Shown piece after piece: positions 11,701 to 24,135 of a stretch of 64,000 nt of DNA. Under the pieces are notes generated by a model. The model searched no databases, was not told the origin of the DNA, and saw only the letters and a program-made list of their open reading frames with translations. The DNA comes from Aralia elata (lineage: Eukaryota > Streptophyta > Magnoliopsida > Apiales > Araliaceae). The stretch covers positions 90,918,720-90,982,719 of the forward strand of contig CM068384.1 in assembly GCA_034770075.1 (NCBI GenBank). The letters are read 5' to 3'. Both the position numbers and the translations under genes were made by a program. Each line of letters starts with the position of its first letter. Within the stretch, counting starts at the first letter, position 1.

Positions 11701-14700
11701 CAGTAGCCAATTTTTTTCATTATTATTTTTTTGTATATAGAAATTTCATGTCCATGACTCTGCCATGTCATATTTGCTTTAGTGTTCATTTCTTGCTTCT
11801 TAGTACAGGTGGAAGGAACTCTAGCCGTGCTTCCCATTCCATCTCAATTTTTGAGTTTACAGATATTTGATTAAATAATTTTCAAAATTATAGATAAAGC
11901 AAGCTACTTGTTGCACAGATATATGATGTTGTGAGGTACAGAATGCACCGCATGAAGAAAAAGCTAAAAGATGAACTCGATAACAAGAACACTGTTCAGG
12001 AGTATATATGCCCAAGCTGCGGGAGAAGGTTGGTATCATCTCTGGTGATGTTTGTAGTTATACATGTTATACATATAAGCAGGTATTTTGATGGCACTAA
12101 AGTATTTCTTCCTTATTTTATGTTCAGATATACTGCTTTGGATGCATTGCGTCTGGTTTCTCCAGAGGATGAGTATTTTCATTGTGAAAGTTGCAATGGG
12201 GAACTAGTGGCAGAGAGTGATAAGTTAGCAGGTCAAGAAATGGGAGATGGAGATGACAATGCAAGGAGAAGGCGTCGTGAAAAACTGAGGGATATGCTTC
12301 AAAACTTGGAGGTTTGTTCTTTTTATGCATTTTAATTAATTACTGGTATGGCTTTTATTCAACTGTTGATATTTCTACATAAACTCTTTGCATGAAATTA
12401 TCTGCATTTCTATTTTATTTTTGCATATCAGGATTTATGATATTCGGTCGCGATTATAGCCTAGGTATAATGCAAATCACGATATTCACTTTGTTCATTT
12501 TCCTGAGCAACAGAATGTCCCTAAGAACTCCATGGGTACATGTTACGACTTTAGATTGCTGCATGCTAATATTTTGTAGGGTTTGCTATTTTGATTCCTA
12601 AAAACAGTGTACTTACATTCAACCTCTGTTTTATGGCTGTCTAAATGTACAATAAATTTTTTTCGTCCAAAGGATGTCTTAAATTTCATAAGTTTATATC
12701 AAAATGTCTTGTAAAGATTAGTTTATCCTCAAAAGTGGGGTCCACTAACTTTAAAAAATAATAATATACTCCACTATGGACACGTGAAACATATTTACAG
12801 CTAAAGATTTGCTTGGTTAATTGATGCAGGTACAGCTCAAGCCATTAACGGATCAACTCAACAGAGTAAAAGACTTGACCGTTCCGGAATTTGGAACTCT
12901 TCAAGCATGGGAAGTTCGAGCAAATGCTGCAGCACGTTCAGCAAATGGTGATTCTAATAGCAATGATCCCTCTAAATCTTCACAGGGTTATGGCGGAACC
13001 CCTATGCCATTTCTTGGAGAGACAAAGGTGTTACTATGTTTCTTTCTTCTTTACTTGAAATGCATTTTATATTTGTTTACTTACTATTATACTGTTCCGT
13101 GCATTTCTTTTTTCTGGTAGTCAAGCCAAGCATTTCATTTGGTATTGCTTGTTTTATTTAGATCCCAATGGTGTTTGAAGCTTCTAGTGAATAATTTAGA
13201 ATTCACTGTTTCTGCATGCTGTGTGTTGTGCCATATACTATATTTTTAGCTTTTCTAGTTGTGCCTTTTCTATGAAGTTGCCTTCACAAGTTGTACCACT
13301 GGATTGTTGCTGTTATTGTTCTATTTTCTTATAGTAATTTCTTATTTATTGTGGCGGCCTGGGGGGGGGGGCAGCAATGTTTTGTTATAACATTCATTCC
13401 TAAATCTGATATATAGAATAGGTTTTGGTATTTAGCTAACGATTTATGTTTTGTTGTTTGCAGGTTGAAGTTGATTTCTCTGGTGTTGATGGTAAAGAAG
13501 CAAAAATCAAATCCGAGAATACAAATACACCCATGAAAGTTTTGCCTCCGTGGATGATCAAGCAAGGGATGAACCTTACAAAAGAGCAGCGCGGTGAGGT
13601 CAAGCGAGACTCAAAGATGGAGGGCACTTCAGTAATTGGAGGATTTGATGACAAGAAGTCAATAGATGAAAAAGATGATGTGAAGAATTTACAGGCTAGT
13701 TTAAACAAACATTTATTTCTCTTATTATGTTGGTCCATGTCATGTATGTTCTGCCTTCATTCCTTCTAAGTCTGAAAATTTGCTTGGTACCACACTTGAT
13801 GATCTTCATAGGATGAGTATTTTAAAGCATATTATGCTGCTCTACTTCAAAGGCAGCAAGAACAAGATGCAGCTACGAAAAGGGAACAGGAGTCTTCAAA
13901 CACAAGCATTTCCAACAGCGTTAATGGTGCATCTTCAGAGCGTCAAGTTGGCATGAAATCAAAACGTGATGACGATGATGAGGGAGATGATGGTGTTGAG
14001 TGGGAGGAAGCTCCACCAGCCGGTAGATATCAAAGCTTTTTCAGTATCTTTCATTGTCCAACTGATCATTACAATTTTTGCATCAACTTCCTACAAGATA
14101 AAGTATAATTTTTCCTGCAGTGACTAACTTCTATCTTTAGAAAAAGTAAAAAGACAGGAAATAAAAAATAAAAAAAAAACTGGAGTTACAAAATATTCAA
14201 ACCGGGAGTATGAGCATTAGACATGATATAGATTTTAGTAACTTGTTAAAGAAAAGATGTTTTCCCTGACTCTGTGGCTGAGCATTAGACATGATATAGA
14301 TTTTAGTAACTTGTTAAAGAAAAGATGTTTTCCTTGACTCTGTGGCTACAGTCTACACCCTCAGACCCAAATTGACTGTCATTGGACTCAACATGATGCA
14401 TAGCTTTAGAAAGAATATTTTTTGAGCTACATGTTCCTTTTATACTAGTAGTATTATAAATGTGCAAGAATAATATATTATGGGGCTCACATGCTTTCAT
14501 CTCTATTCGCCTAAATGGTCTTTATAGAAGTGTCAAATATTTTGAGACATCCAAAAAAGAATACCAGAACTCTCAGTTTGGAACGGAGCGAGTACTATGC
14601 AACAAGAAAAGACTAGAAGTTCTGTTTGAAATGTTAAGCAACCAGCTAGTATTGTCAACTATAGTTACTAGTGTACTACTGAACATTGTTCCATGATATC

Positions 14701-16606
14701 TGAGATTTAATCAGGTAAAAATTGGATTATTAATTCTCAAGGATACTTTCTTGACAATCATATCAGATATTAAACTTTTAAGAATAGATACATGAACAGC
14801 CTCTGCATTTTCCCTTTTGTTTTTGTAAGTGTGCATGCTCACATAAGTTTAGAGAAACCTCATCTGTAAGAGAGATGACAAACTAGCCCCCATCTTGGCA
14901 TGAAACTTTGCTCCCATGTGTTGATAACAGAGATGGCTAGTCATTAATATCACACATTCAACCAACATAGGGGGGAAATTAATTAATTTTCAGGTTTGAA
15001 GTTCAAAAGTTATTAATTTGTTATTATACTTTTGGGTTTGCAAGTTGGTTGGAGTTAGCTTCTGAAATAATGTGTGAGCTTTTGCAGTCTTGTAGCAAGA
15101 ACATGATATTTGGATGAACCGAGGACGCTAGTACATTAGTTCCTGATAGTCTGCCATGTGCGGTTGTTTTGAGAAACTTAATTTTTTTTTTATCAGCATG
15201 AAAAAGGGATAATTAAACTTTTAGTACCTGTACTGGGACCCGACTTACAAGTTGGTACCCAAACTGAAAAAACTTACAGACTGGTGCTTGTACTTGAATA
15301 TTTATGTTAAATCGTTAAATTGTTAAATTTGACTAACGGGCACGACAGAAAAGTCTGATTGACTAACAGAATCTACGTGATTAAACTTTTGATACCTATA
15401 CTAGAACTCGACTTACAAGTTGGTACTCAAACTGGTGGTTGATATGTATTTTTATTTTCAATTGGTTTTATAATTGTAATTAATACATTTTTATTATAGG
15501 ACTATAAAGTGATATGATATTTTGAATTTATTTTTATCATTTTTTTTACCGCCACTACTAATTTTTTAGCTAATATTAAATATATATTTAAAAATTAAAA
15601 TTATTCTTAAAAAATTTCGTATTATAAAAATATTTTAATTAAAATTATTCTTAAAATTATTCATACTAATTTTTTAGCTAATATTAAATATATATGATGG
15701 AAGAATGTATATAAACTATTTTTTGAAAGTTTTCAATAGCATCATATATATCTATCTAACTCATGGTATCTTACTTTATTTATTTTTTTGTGAAGAATTT
15801 TCTCATTTTAGGCAAAAGTAAAAATTTGCTTGAATTAAAGAAATATTGCACATGCATGTGCATATAATACTATAAATAAACAAACACTAAAACACAAGCC
15901 GAATGGAATCCTAATAATTAAACGGAAAATAATTGAAACAAACACTAAAACACACATTTATGAGCAAATTAAAAGAAACTAGCAAATATGGAATCCTAAT
16001 AATTAAACGGAACCCTAAAATTTAACGGATTGTAAGTTTTTACGAGTACAAGCACTATATTGTAACTTTTTTCCAGTTTGGGTACCAACTTATAAGTTAG
16101 GAACCCTAATAATTAAACGGAACCCTAAAATTTAACGGATTGTAAGTTTTTTCTAGTACAAGTACCAGTTTGTAAGTTTTTTCAGTTTGGGTACCAACTT
16201 GTAAGTCGGGCCCTAGTACAGGTACTAAAAGTTTAATTATCCCGCATGAAAAATATCAAATATAAGTTGATATAAACATTTGCTTCTGTAAAATTTGACA
16301 AAGCTAAAGTATGTTTATAAACATATATTTGTACATTATTAATATTAGGCTGGTTTAATATAAAGGGGTGCACGCACACACACTACTGATTCAAGTTTTC
16401 TTTTGTTTACCTCTAGTTATTTTCTCAATTTAGACAGCTAAATTATATCGGTATTGTTTTGATGATGCTGCTTCCATGGCTGCTAACTGTGTTTTCCAAC
16501 TTGCCTTGTTACAGGAAATACAAATGAAACCTTTAAGGTGAATGACTTAAATGTTCAAGCAGATGCTTCGGGAGATGACGACGACATAGACTGGGAGGAG
16601 GGTTGA
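8757..16606 (+). CDS. TFIIE-alpha: Transcription initiation factor IIE subunit alpha (ten exons, 475 aa)
   Basis: Exons read by eye: 8757-8785, 8874-8996, 10285-10405, 10838-10966, 11919-12028, 12128-12311, 12830-13027, 13464-13694, 13812-14022, 16515-16606. All introns are GT-AG and phases join cleanly; the spliced frame is 1,428 nt with stop TGA at 16604. The product is the large subunit of general factor TFIIE, which acts in the nucleus in the RNA polymerase II preinitiation complex and recruits and stimulates TFIIH. The N-terminus (residues ~1-135) is the winged-helix region (NRLVKLAARAFYDD, RQWVREEDLAKDLKLHSKQL). A zinc ribbon follows: Cys165-x2-Cys168-x21-Cys190-x2-Cys193. The C-terminus has two acidic tracts (DDDDEGDDGVEWEE and DDDDIDWEEG), as in the family. 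No lesion is seen. The start MGESFNPFNR fits the family N-terminus and no earlier in-frame exon is needed. Confidence 0.93.
9380..10108. mobile_element. hAT-like non-autonomous element in TFIIE-alpha intron 2
   Basis: The ends are CAGAATTGGAC... and ...GATCTGCCCCTG, flanked by an imperfect 8-bp duplication (GTTACATC at 9372, GTTACAGA at 10109). The subterminal word CAGTGTAGGCAA occurs near the left end and in inverted form near the right end, where it is part of the palindrome GTGTAGGCAATTGCCTACAC (~10065-10084). The interior is AT-rich and non-coding. CAG...CTG ends plus an 8-bp duplication suggest the hAT superfamily, but the terminal repeats are weak. Confidence 0.45.
14211..14346 (+). repeat. 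68-bp tandem duplication in intron 9
   Basis: Two adjacent 68-bp units begin TGAGCATTAGACATGATATA at 14211 and 14279 and differ at one visible base (CCCTGAC versus CCTTGAC). The near identity implies a recent event. Confidence 0.9.
15206..16243. mobile_element. Mutator-like TIR element (1,038 bp) in intron 9
   Basis: Both ends begin GGGATAATTAAACTTTTAGT reading inward, and the inverted match extends about 95 bp with few differences. It is flanked by a perfect 10-bp target duplication, GCATGAAAAA (15196-15205 and 16244-16253). Long TIRs with a 9-11 bp duplication are the signature of Mutator-like elements. The interior is AT-rich without a transposase, so it is non-autonomous. Diverged second copies of the terminal sequence lie just inside each end (15378-15437 and ~16049-16105), and the right arm is a ~110-bp tandem duplication (starts 15991 and 16101). 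Confidence 0.88.
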
Positions 16607-18300
16607 ACTTTTTTCAGATTCCAAGTCTCTAAAGTTGGATCTTATAGCAGATTCTTCTGGCATTCAAACTAATCCTTTATTTCCTACTTCTCAAGCTTAT
16701 AGCACCTCTAAACTCACTAACTGAAATTTTCTTGTATTGGTTAGAGATGGATGATTTGTATTTGTGCTGGCAGTTGGTATACAGGACGGCAATTCAGCGT
16801 TTTTTTTTTTTTGGGGGTGGGGTGGGGTGGGGTGGGTGGGGGGAGGGTGGGTGTTGGTAGAGCCAAACGTTAGGTCATGTGCCATATGTGAGTTTACCCG
16901 TGGTGTCCCCCCCCCCCCCCCCCCCCCCTTTTTCCCATGTCCTTTGCCTGGATGTGGGCCTTATTTGACTGCTGAAGTATAAATGTTAGTAATTCAACTA
17001 AATCTTTCTGGACAGCAGACCATTTGTGAGATGAATTTAGTCCGTTTATCTTGTATTCTTCAAGTTCAGAATGTCCAAGTATAAATGTTAGTAATACAAG
17101 TAGATTGTTCTGGACATCAAACCATTTCTGAGAAGAATTTTTTGTCTGTTTTATCGTGTATTCTTCAATATTATGGTGATTATTCTGGGTTCAACTTTTG
17201 CAGATTTGGCTCCCCTCCTCCCCTTTGTTTACTTAGTATTCTGGGTTCAACTTGAAAATTTGAATATGCACAGTGAAAAGAAAGATCTAATGTTAGGCTA
17301 CCATTTTTGGTCTAATTTTCAAAAAACTTTGCGTCACTATGCATCGTTGGTAAGTTTAAGGTAAGTTACCCTTTTCTTTTCAAAAGGAGAGCCTGTTTCC
17401 TCGTATATAGAGGTTTGTTTGGTGTATTAGTTTTTTGGTTGTCAATTTTGTGGATAATTATTAGTGGTAACTTTTTTATTCAGATATGTAATATGATGGA
17501 TTATTATTATAATTTTATATAATTGTATGTGCAGATGCATGTTGCAATTGTAAGTCGGTAGAAACTTTCATAATAGACCCAAAAATTCTATTCATAATAC
17601 TATATTCGTACCAAATTATAAGATTATTTGATTTTGTGAAGTATAAAAATAAGTGATTTTATATTTTAGTACATCTGAATTTTGAGTTTAGATCATGTCT
17701 TGCAACTTTTTTTCTTCTTTCCTTTACTTTTTTCTCAACTTGGCTAGTAAAAGTGGTAAGTTGAATTTTTTGGGACAAAATCCATGGTCTGTAAAGGAAA
17801 TTTTCACATTGAAGATTAAAACCTACCTAAATATATAAAAAGTAAGTTCATATTAAAAAAAAAAATTGTACTAATATTAATTTGTTCCAAGCTGAATAAA
17901 ATAACTATTTCAACAAATACTACTATACAAGTGGAATTGGTGTGCATACAATTAGGATCATGGTGTGTTTGGGTGCCTACAAAGTTTTGACTTTTGAATC
18001 TCTCCTCTTTCCTTTTTTTTTTCTCATGTCCAAAAAAACAAAGAAAAAGGGAATCTGTTCGTTCAATAATTAATCATTATCAATTCCTCCAAGGATGGCA
18101 AACAACCTCTTTGACCTTTCTTCCCTTGAGGAGTTATCTTCTTCTTCCCATGTTGTTATTGTTATTCTTAATTCTATCTGTCGAATAAATCTGAGTAATC
18201 TGTTCATCTTCTTCTTCAAAAATTCTATCTTTTACTTTATTCAGAAGTCACCTAACTTACTGTAGTCCACCTTGTTCATGTGTCTTTGGCCTTTGTAAGT
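16607..18300. other. 3' flank of TFIIE-alpha and spacer
   Basis: The 3' UTR begins at 16607. It is followed by the G-tract/C-tract pair and by a ~100-bp tandem duplication: AAATGTTAGTAAT...TGTATTCTTCAA at about 16982-17070 and 17083-17170. The remainder is AT-rich with no supported gene. Confidence 0.5.
16801..16930. other. G-rich quadruplex-type tract followed by a long C run
   Basis: A T11 run is followed by repeated GGGGT units and further G3-G6 runs (~16812-16853), which satisfies the four-G-run quadruplex pattern. About 55 bases later there is an unbroken run of about 22 C (~16907-16928). The G and C tracts could also pair into a hairpin in RNA or single-stranded DNA. Run lengths may be affected by sequencing error. 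Confidence 0.7.
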
Positions 18301-18417
18301 CTCGAAAGTAGAGCAGTGTTTGGCAGTAGACAATAATTCATAGGTATGCGTCTGCTTAAGGTAAGAGGGTATGCATGAAAGAACTTAGTAATAAGAAACG
18401 AATTTAGAATAATAAGC

Positions 18418-19643
18418 ATGAATAGGTTATATAAATCTAATTCAACAGCTGGTTCTAGGTCAGCTTTACCTCCTGTTCCAGACATCGTTAACCAGGAAGA
18501 ACATAATTATGAGAATATTAGTCAAGCATTGAGTAATTGGAACATACCAAGTGTATCTTCCAAAGAAATTTATCAGTCAACATTTTTAGATAATTTAAAA
18601 TAGATTATAATGTTAAAACTGTAGAAAAAGTCTATGCTATTAATAAAGAATATGAAAATTGTAGTCTTCTAACCCCTGATATTGTTAAAAACATAGGAAA
18701 AAGGGTTACAATTTTATTCATTTAGGATTAATTCAAGTTGCTGTTAAACCATTGAATATTAAATGAATTAATTCAAGTATCTATTTGTGTCTTCGTGACG
18801 CTAGATTTCTTAATTACTTCCCTAGTATTATTGGTATTATGAAATCAAGTATGCATAATGGTCCAATCCATTTCAATTGCTTTCCTGGTTTTACTTTAAT
18901 TAAGTTTAAGCGATCCAAATTTATTAAAAGCCTTAACTTTGAACATTAAAACATCTAGTAAAATTACTCAAATGATTGAAGGTTCTCAAGCCTTAGCTTT
19001 AATTTATCGAATTTATTATAAAACAATGAAAACCAATTTAAATGTTCATGTCCTAAACAAAAGTCCAAAAGATCAAACTGTTTTAATTCAGAGTAGCACT
19101 AGTGATGCTAATGTCCAGATTTCAAGAACAATTCTTTGGAAGGATATTACTTTACCAAGTCAGTGGACTTTACCGACTGAAATTCCTCAACGACCAGTTA
19201 CTAACAATTTATTAAATGTTAAAAATATTAGGCAATTTTCTGATGGTACTGTTAAAATTAGTTTTGAACGTACCAGAAGACTCTTGATTATAGTAGATTT
19301 TACTAGTTCTTCAGCTTCTTCTTTAGCTCCTTCTAGAAGAGACACTGAAATACTAAGTAATATCTCCATACAAGATGTTAAATTAAAGGATATTTTAAAT
19401 GAAGGTCAAACTAGTCATCTGTGTTATGCCACTAATGAGTCCGTAGAAAATGAGCAATCATCACCTACACAAACAGACTTTGAAGCCCCTATAAATCACC
19501 AATTAAGAGTTATCACAAAGGAATTTAAACTTGATTGGGATAATCTTGTTGATGATTTTAATTTAAAAGAAAATAAGAGTAATAGACATACTTTTCGTGC
19601 TAATCACATGGAAAAGGAGTGTAATAAAGTCATTAATAGATGA
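18418..19643 (+). pseudogene. Pararetroviral movement-protein region (broken)
   Basis: Similarity to the 30K-superfamily movement protein of plant pararetroviruses is spread over two frames: 18418-18603, ending in an in-frame TAG, and 18939-19643 (234 codons), with frame-shifted sequence between. In the family this product moves virus between cells through plasmodesmata. The second part contains the EGSQALALIYRIYYK block. The remnant is non-functional because of at least two frame changes and several stops. Confidence 0.6.
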
Positions 19644-19649
19644 AAAAGA

Positions 19650-21686
19650 TTTATAATGACAGAAAAAATAAATATTACATTTTTAACTAGTACAAAAAAT
19701 ACCATGGTAAATGTAATGTTTTAACAAAGAGTCAATAAATTAAAGAAGATAAGTCAAAAGTTTTATCTAGTCATCCCCCATTAGAACCTGTTATTTTACC
19801 TATAAAAAATACATCTATTGTTGTCAGTCCTTTTAAGATTGCTGATAACAACAAAGATGAAAAGAAAATTATTGAACAAAATAATTTCACTAATCAGTAC
19901 CTAGCAACAATAGATAAACAGCTAGACAAAATTGAAGAAAAATTTGATGAAACTATTATTCAAAATCCAAATAGTAAAATTGAACAACCTTTACTCAACC
20001 TTCCTGAAAATAGGCAAGGTCTAAGTTTGTCTAATAAAGATGAGCAACTCACCAAACAATTAGATAAACTTTTTAAAAAATTAAAAAATCCTGCTGAGTC
20101 TAGTACTATTGTTGTTATTGACCAGATTAGTAATAATAGTAGATCTGAGTCAGATTCTGAGTCAAGATCCGATTCAACTATTAATAGTAACCACACAATT
20201 CTAGATCAGTTAAATAAGTTAACTTTTAATCATGCAAGTATTACAAAAAATGGTATACTAGACCTACTTTTTCGGATTTACAATTCAAAGAGAGAAATCT
20301 CGATAATCAATTTTCTGTTTCTTCTAATAAAATATATGAATTAAATATTGATGGTTTTAGTGAACAAGAAATTTTAAATAAATTAAATCATATGTCCATG
20401 GTAGCCAATAGTTACATCACTAATTATAGCAATTTAGCTTAGTCTGATATAGTTGAGTTAATTGTTAGTAGATTTACCGGTATACATAGGTCTTGGTGAG
20501 AAAAACATCTCACTGAAGATACTAGGTTAACCATAATTCATGCTATTCAGCGAGATGATGATGGCAACCCTATCTTTAACGAAGATATCAGTGTTGGTGC
20601 ACCTGATGGAGTAAATACTTTAATATTTATCATAATAAAACATTTTATTGGAACACCTAGTAACATCACTAAAAGAATACATGACCAGTTAAGTAATCTT
20701 ATGTGTCCAACTTTAAGTGACTTTAGGTGGTACAAAGATGTTTTCACTTCTCGAGTAATGATGCGAAATGATAGTAGTAAACCATTTTGGAAAGAAAAAT
20801 TTGTTAATGATTTACCTAATCTATTTGCTCACAAAGGCAGAGAAGAGCTTAGTAAAAATTTAGGTTTCATCGATTATGATAACCTGACATACGGTGATAT
20901 AATAAGTCATATACAAAAATAGGTCTCAAAATGTATATTGATTTTAAGATTAGTAAACAGGCTAGTAAAGATAAGAAAAGTGCTAAATACAAGTTAGGTA
21001 CTTTCTGTGAACAATATGGTTTACCCCCTGTTACTCCCTCTAGAAGGAAACACAGACATACACATATTGAAACTCATAGGAGTCATGCGAAACATAAGCA
21101 TAGACGTATTCCTACTCGGTCAAAAGATAATAAAGAAAATTATTATAATAAACCAAAATCTTTTAGTAAAAAACATCCGAAGACAAGAAAAAATTATGAC
21201 AAAAGTAAAGTTATTTGTCACAATTGTGGTCATAAATGTCATTATAAAAATGAGTGTAAAATAAAACAAAAATTAAACCAGTTAAAGATATTTAATGAGG
21301 ATACAGAACAACTTCTAGAGTTATTACGAATTGAGAATAACTTCAATATTGAAGATTATCTTGATATTACCTATGATTCTACTAGTAATACTAATAAAGA
21401 AACTGATAATGAATCTAATGAAGTTACTTTATGCACGAATGATTATACTAACGATTGTTGCATTAAAAGATTAAATGTATTAACTAAAGATGACGAAGAA
21501 CAATCTTTGTTAATAGATTTAATTAGTAAAATCACAGATCCCCAGTTAAAAATTCAGTATATGTCACAATTAAAAGAATTATTAACAAAAGATAATACCG
21601 ACAATAATAAACTAAAAAATAGTAAAGATAAGCCCATCTTCAGCCTTAATAAAACTCTAGATAGATTTAAACTTCCTATTAAATAA
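19650..21686 (+). pseudogene. Pararetroviral coat-protein region with CCHC zinc knuckle (broken)
   Basis: Several interrupted segments (20027-20344, 20701-20922, 20931-21686) read as an acidic, Asn/Ser-rich region, a basic core and then a zinc knuckle. The knuckle is encoded at 21216-21256: Cys-x2-Cys-x4-His-x4-Cys. Lys/Arg-rich sequence precedes the knuckle and acidic sequence follows it. This order matches the coat/nucleic-acid-binding section of Caulimoviridae polyproteins. Stops and frame changes separate the segments. Confidence 0.6.
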
Positions 21687-22440
21687 ATAACTTTACCAGA
21701 TTTAAATCAAGAAGTTAATAAATTAAAAAGGGAAATTTCTAAACTTAAGCTAGAAATCCCTAAGTTACATAAAGAAATTATTAACATTAATAAGAACTTA
21801 AAAGAAAGAGATAAAATTCTTCGGATTGATGAATCTTCTGAGGAAGAGGCTGGACCCTCTAATAAAGAAGAATTAGACTTAATCAATTTACAAGGATTTT
21901 CTCTCAAAAGATTAAAAAATATTACTATTCAAAAATGGTATATTAAAATCACTTTAGTTATTAATAAAAACATTTATACTTGAATTACCTGCTCTGGTTG
22001 ACACTAGTCCAAACTTAAATTGTATTCAAGAAGGATTAATCCCCACTACCTATTATCAAAAGACTAATGAAAGATTAATCTCTGCTAATGGTAGTCAAAT
22101 GAAAATTAAATACAAGTTACCAAAAGTTCATATTTGTCAGAATAATATGTGTTTTAAAACATTATTTGTTTTGATTCGCAATATGACTGATAAGGTTATC
22201 TTAGGATTACCTTTCATATATTTACTTTATCCTTTTACTACTAACACGGAAGGATTAAGTAGTAAACATTTAGGTAAAACAGTTACCTTTAAATTTATTA
22301 CTAGGCCTAAAGAAAGAGATTTAAAGATAATTCAAGATGAGTCTATTTCTAAATCATTGAATATAAACAAATTGACAAACAACTCACTAAAAAAAGAGTT
22401 CAAGATAAAATTGATAATTTAAAAGATTATCTTAGTAAAA
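21687..22440 (+). pseudogene. Pararetroviral aspartic-protease region (broken)
   Basis: A Lys/Glu coiled-coil-like stretch (21690-21900) is followed by a protease-like segment whose active-site triad reads Asp-Thr-Ser at 22000-22008. A hydrophobic VILGLPF flap-region motif lies at ~22196-22216 in ORF 22099-22422. In the family this enzyme cuts the polyprotein. A frame change separates the active site from the C-terminal half. Confidence 0.55.
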
Positions 22441-23315
22441 ATATTTGTTCTGATTTTCCTAATACCTTTTGGCATAGGAAGAAACATATTGTTAGGCTAC
22501 TTTACGCTAAGGAATTTAAGGAGCATTTAATTCCTATTAAGGCTAGACCTATACAAATGAATCACTAACAAATGGAATTATGTAAAATGAAAATTAATGA
22601 TTTACTTAGTAAAGGACTAATCAGACCGAGTAAGTCTTCATGGTCTTGTCCAGCTTTTTATGTCAATAATGAAGCTGAGAAAGAAAGAGGTGCCCCTCGC
22701 CTAGTTATCAATTATAAACCCTTGAATAAAGTTCTTGAGTGGATTAGATACCCACTACCCAATAAAAATGATTTACTTACTAGATTAAGTCAAGCTACGG
22801 TCTTTAGTAAATTTGATTTGAAGTCAGGATTTTGACAAATACAAATTCATGAAGAGGATAGGTATAAGACTGTCTTTACCACTCCTTTTGGCCACTATGA
22901 ATGGACTGTTATGCCATTTAGTCTCAAAAATGCCCCTAGTAAATTTCAAAATATTTTGAATGATATTTTGAATCCCTTTAGCCATTTTGCTATCGTTTAT
23001 ATTGACGATATCCTTATTTTTTTCAAATCAATTGAAGAACATCATAAACATTTGAACTCGTTCTTCAACACAGTTAAAATCAATGGTTTGGTTCTTTCCC
23101 CCACTAAATGTAGTCTGTTCCAAACTAAAGTCCGATTTCTTAGTCATACTATTCATCATGGTCTAATTCAACCGATTGATAGAGCTATTCAATTCGCAGA
23201 TAAATTTCCTAATAAAATTATTGATAAAACTCAACTTCAGAGATTTTTAGGATCCCTCAATTACATAGGTGAATTCTACAAAAATTTTCGAAAAATCTGC
23301 AAGCCTTTATTCTAG
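22441..23315 (+). pseudogene. Pararetroviral reverse transcriptase (broken)
   Basis: Two collinear segments, 22572-22835 and 22911-23315, are in one frame and are separated by an in-frame TGA after FDLKSGF at 22833. The polymerase motif YIDD is intact at 22998-23009. Upstream landmarks are a GLIRPS start-of-fingers motif and an RLVINYK motif. Known role: copying pregenomic RNA into DNA in the cytoplasm. The TGA and the frame breaks on either side make it inactive. Confidence 0.8.
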
Positions 23316-23806
23316 CGTTTACAAGACAACCCTCCTCCTTAGATTGACATCCATACTTCTGTCGTCCAACAACTTAAAAAGTATGTCAAGGACTTGCCAT
23401 GCCTTAGTATTTCTAATGATTCAGTATTCAAAATTATTGAAACTGATGCTTCTGAAATTGGTTTCGGAGGTATTCTTAAGAAAAAGTTAACTCCAACATC
23501 TGCTGAACAAATTGTTCGTTTCCATTCTAGCGAATGAAATCCAACACAAATAAAATATAGTATTATTAAAAAAGAAATTTTATCTTTAGTTTTATGTATC
23601 AATAAATTTCAAAGTGATATTTTAAATCAGAAGTTTTTAGTCAAAATTGATTATAAATCTGCCAAATTTATTTTAGAAAAAGATGTTAAAAATATTGTTG
23701 CTAAGCAAACCTTTGCTAGGTGGCAATCTTTATTAAGCATATTTGATTTTGATATCGAGTATATTAAAGGAAGTGATAATTCAATCCCTGATTTTCTTAC
23801 TCGTTA
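23316..23806 (+). pseudogene. Pararetroviral RNase H domain (broken)
   Basis: It follows the reverse transcriptase after an in-frame TAG. The first catalytic Asp lies in an ETDASEIGFGG-type motif (~23430-23470), and the end shows the typical YIKGSDNSIPDFLTR tail before TAA at 23804. Internal stops (for example ~23536) are present. It degrades the RNA strand during reverse transcription in the family. Confidence 0.7.
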
Positions 23807-24135
23807 ATTTATTACTTCAGGTCCTACAACCCTTTCATAATGAGTGTGAGAGGTGGTTCTCGTGGATCGGGTTGTCCTGCAGGCCCAAGTAACTAGCCAA
23901 AAGGAACCTTGGTTCCTCACCCAGTCAACCAGTCCCTTCTATGAACTTAGTCAATAGATACCAAATTCTTAGTACAGTTTCAAAACCTTATAACACTAGT
24001 TTGGCTAATAAGCCCAAGCCTATTGATCCATTTTGGAGTCCTTCACAGGCTTCAAACCCTAGTCAATCAAAATCTAGTCAACCTTCTTAGTTTACCCCTA
24101 ACTACGAAGTCAACCTTTTTCATGTTGAGCCCTTC

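Noticed and set aside
16697..16982. Frames over the G/C tracts on both strands
   Set aside because: Pro- and Gly-rich translations of homopolymer and GGGGT runs, not proteins.
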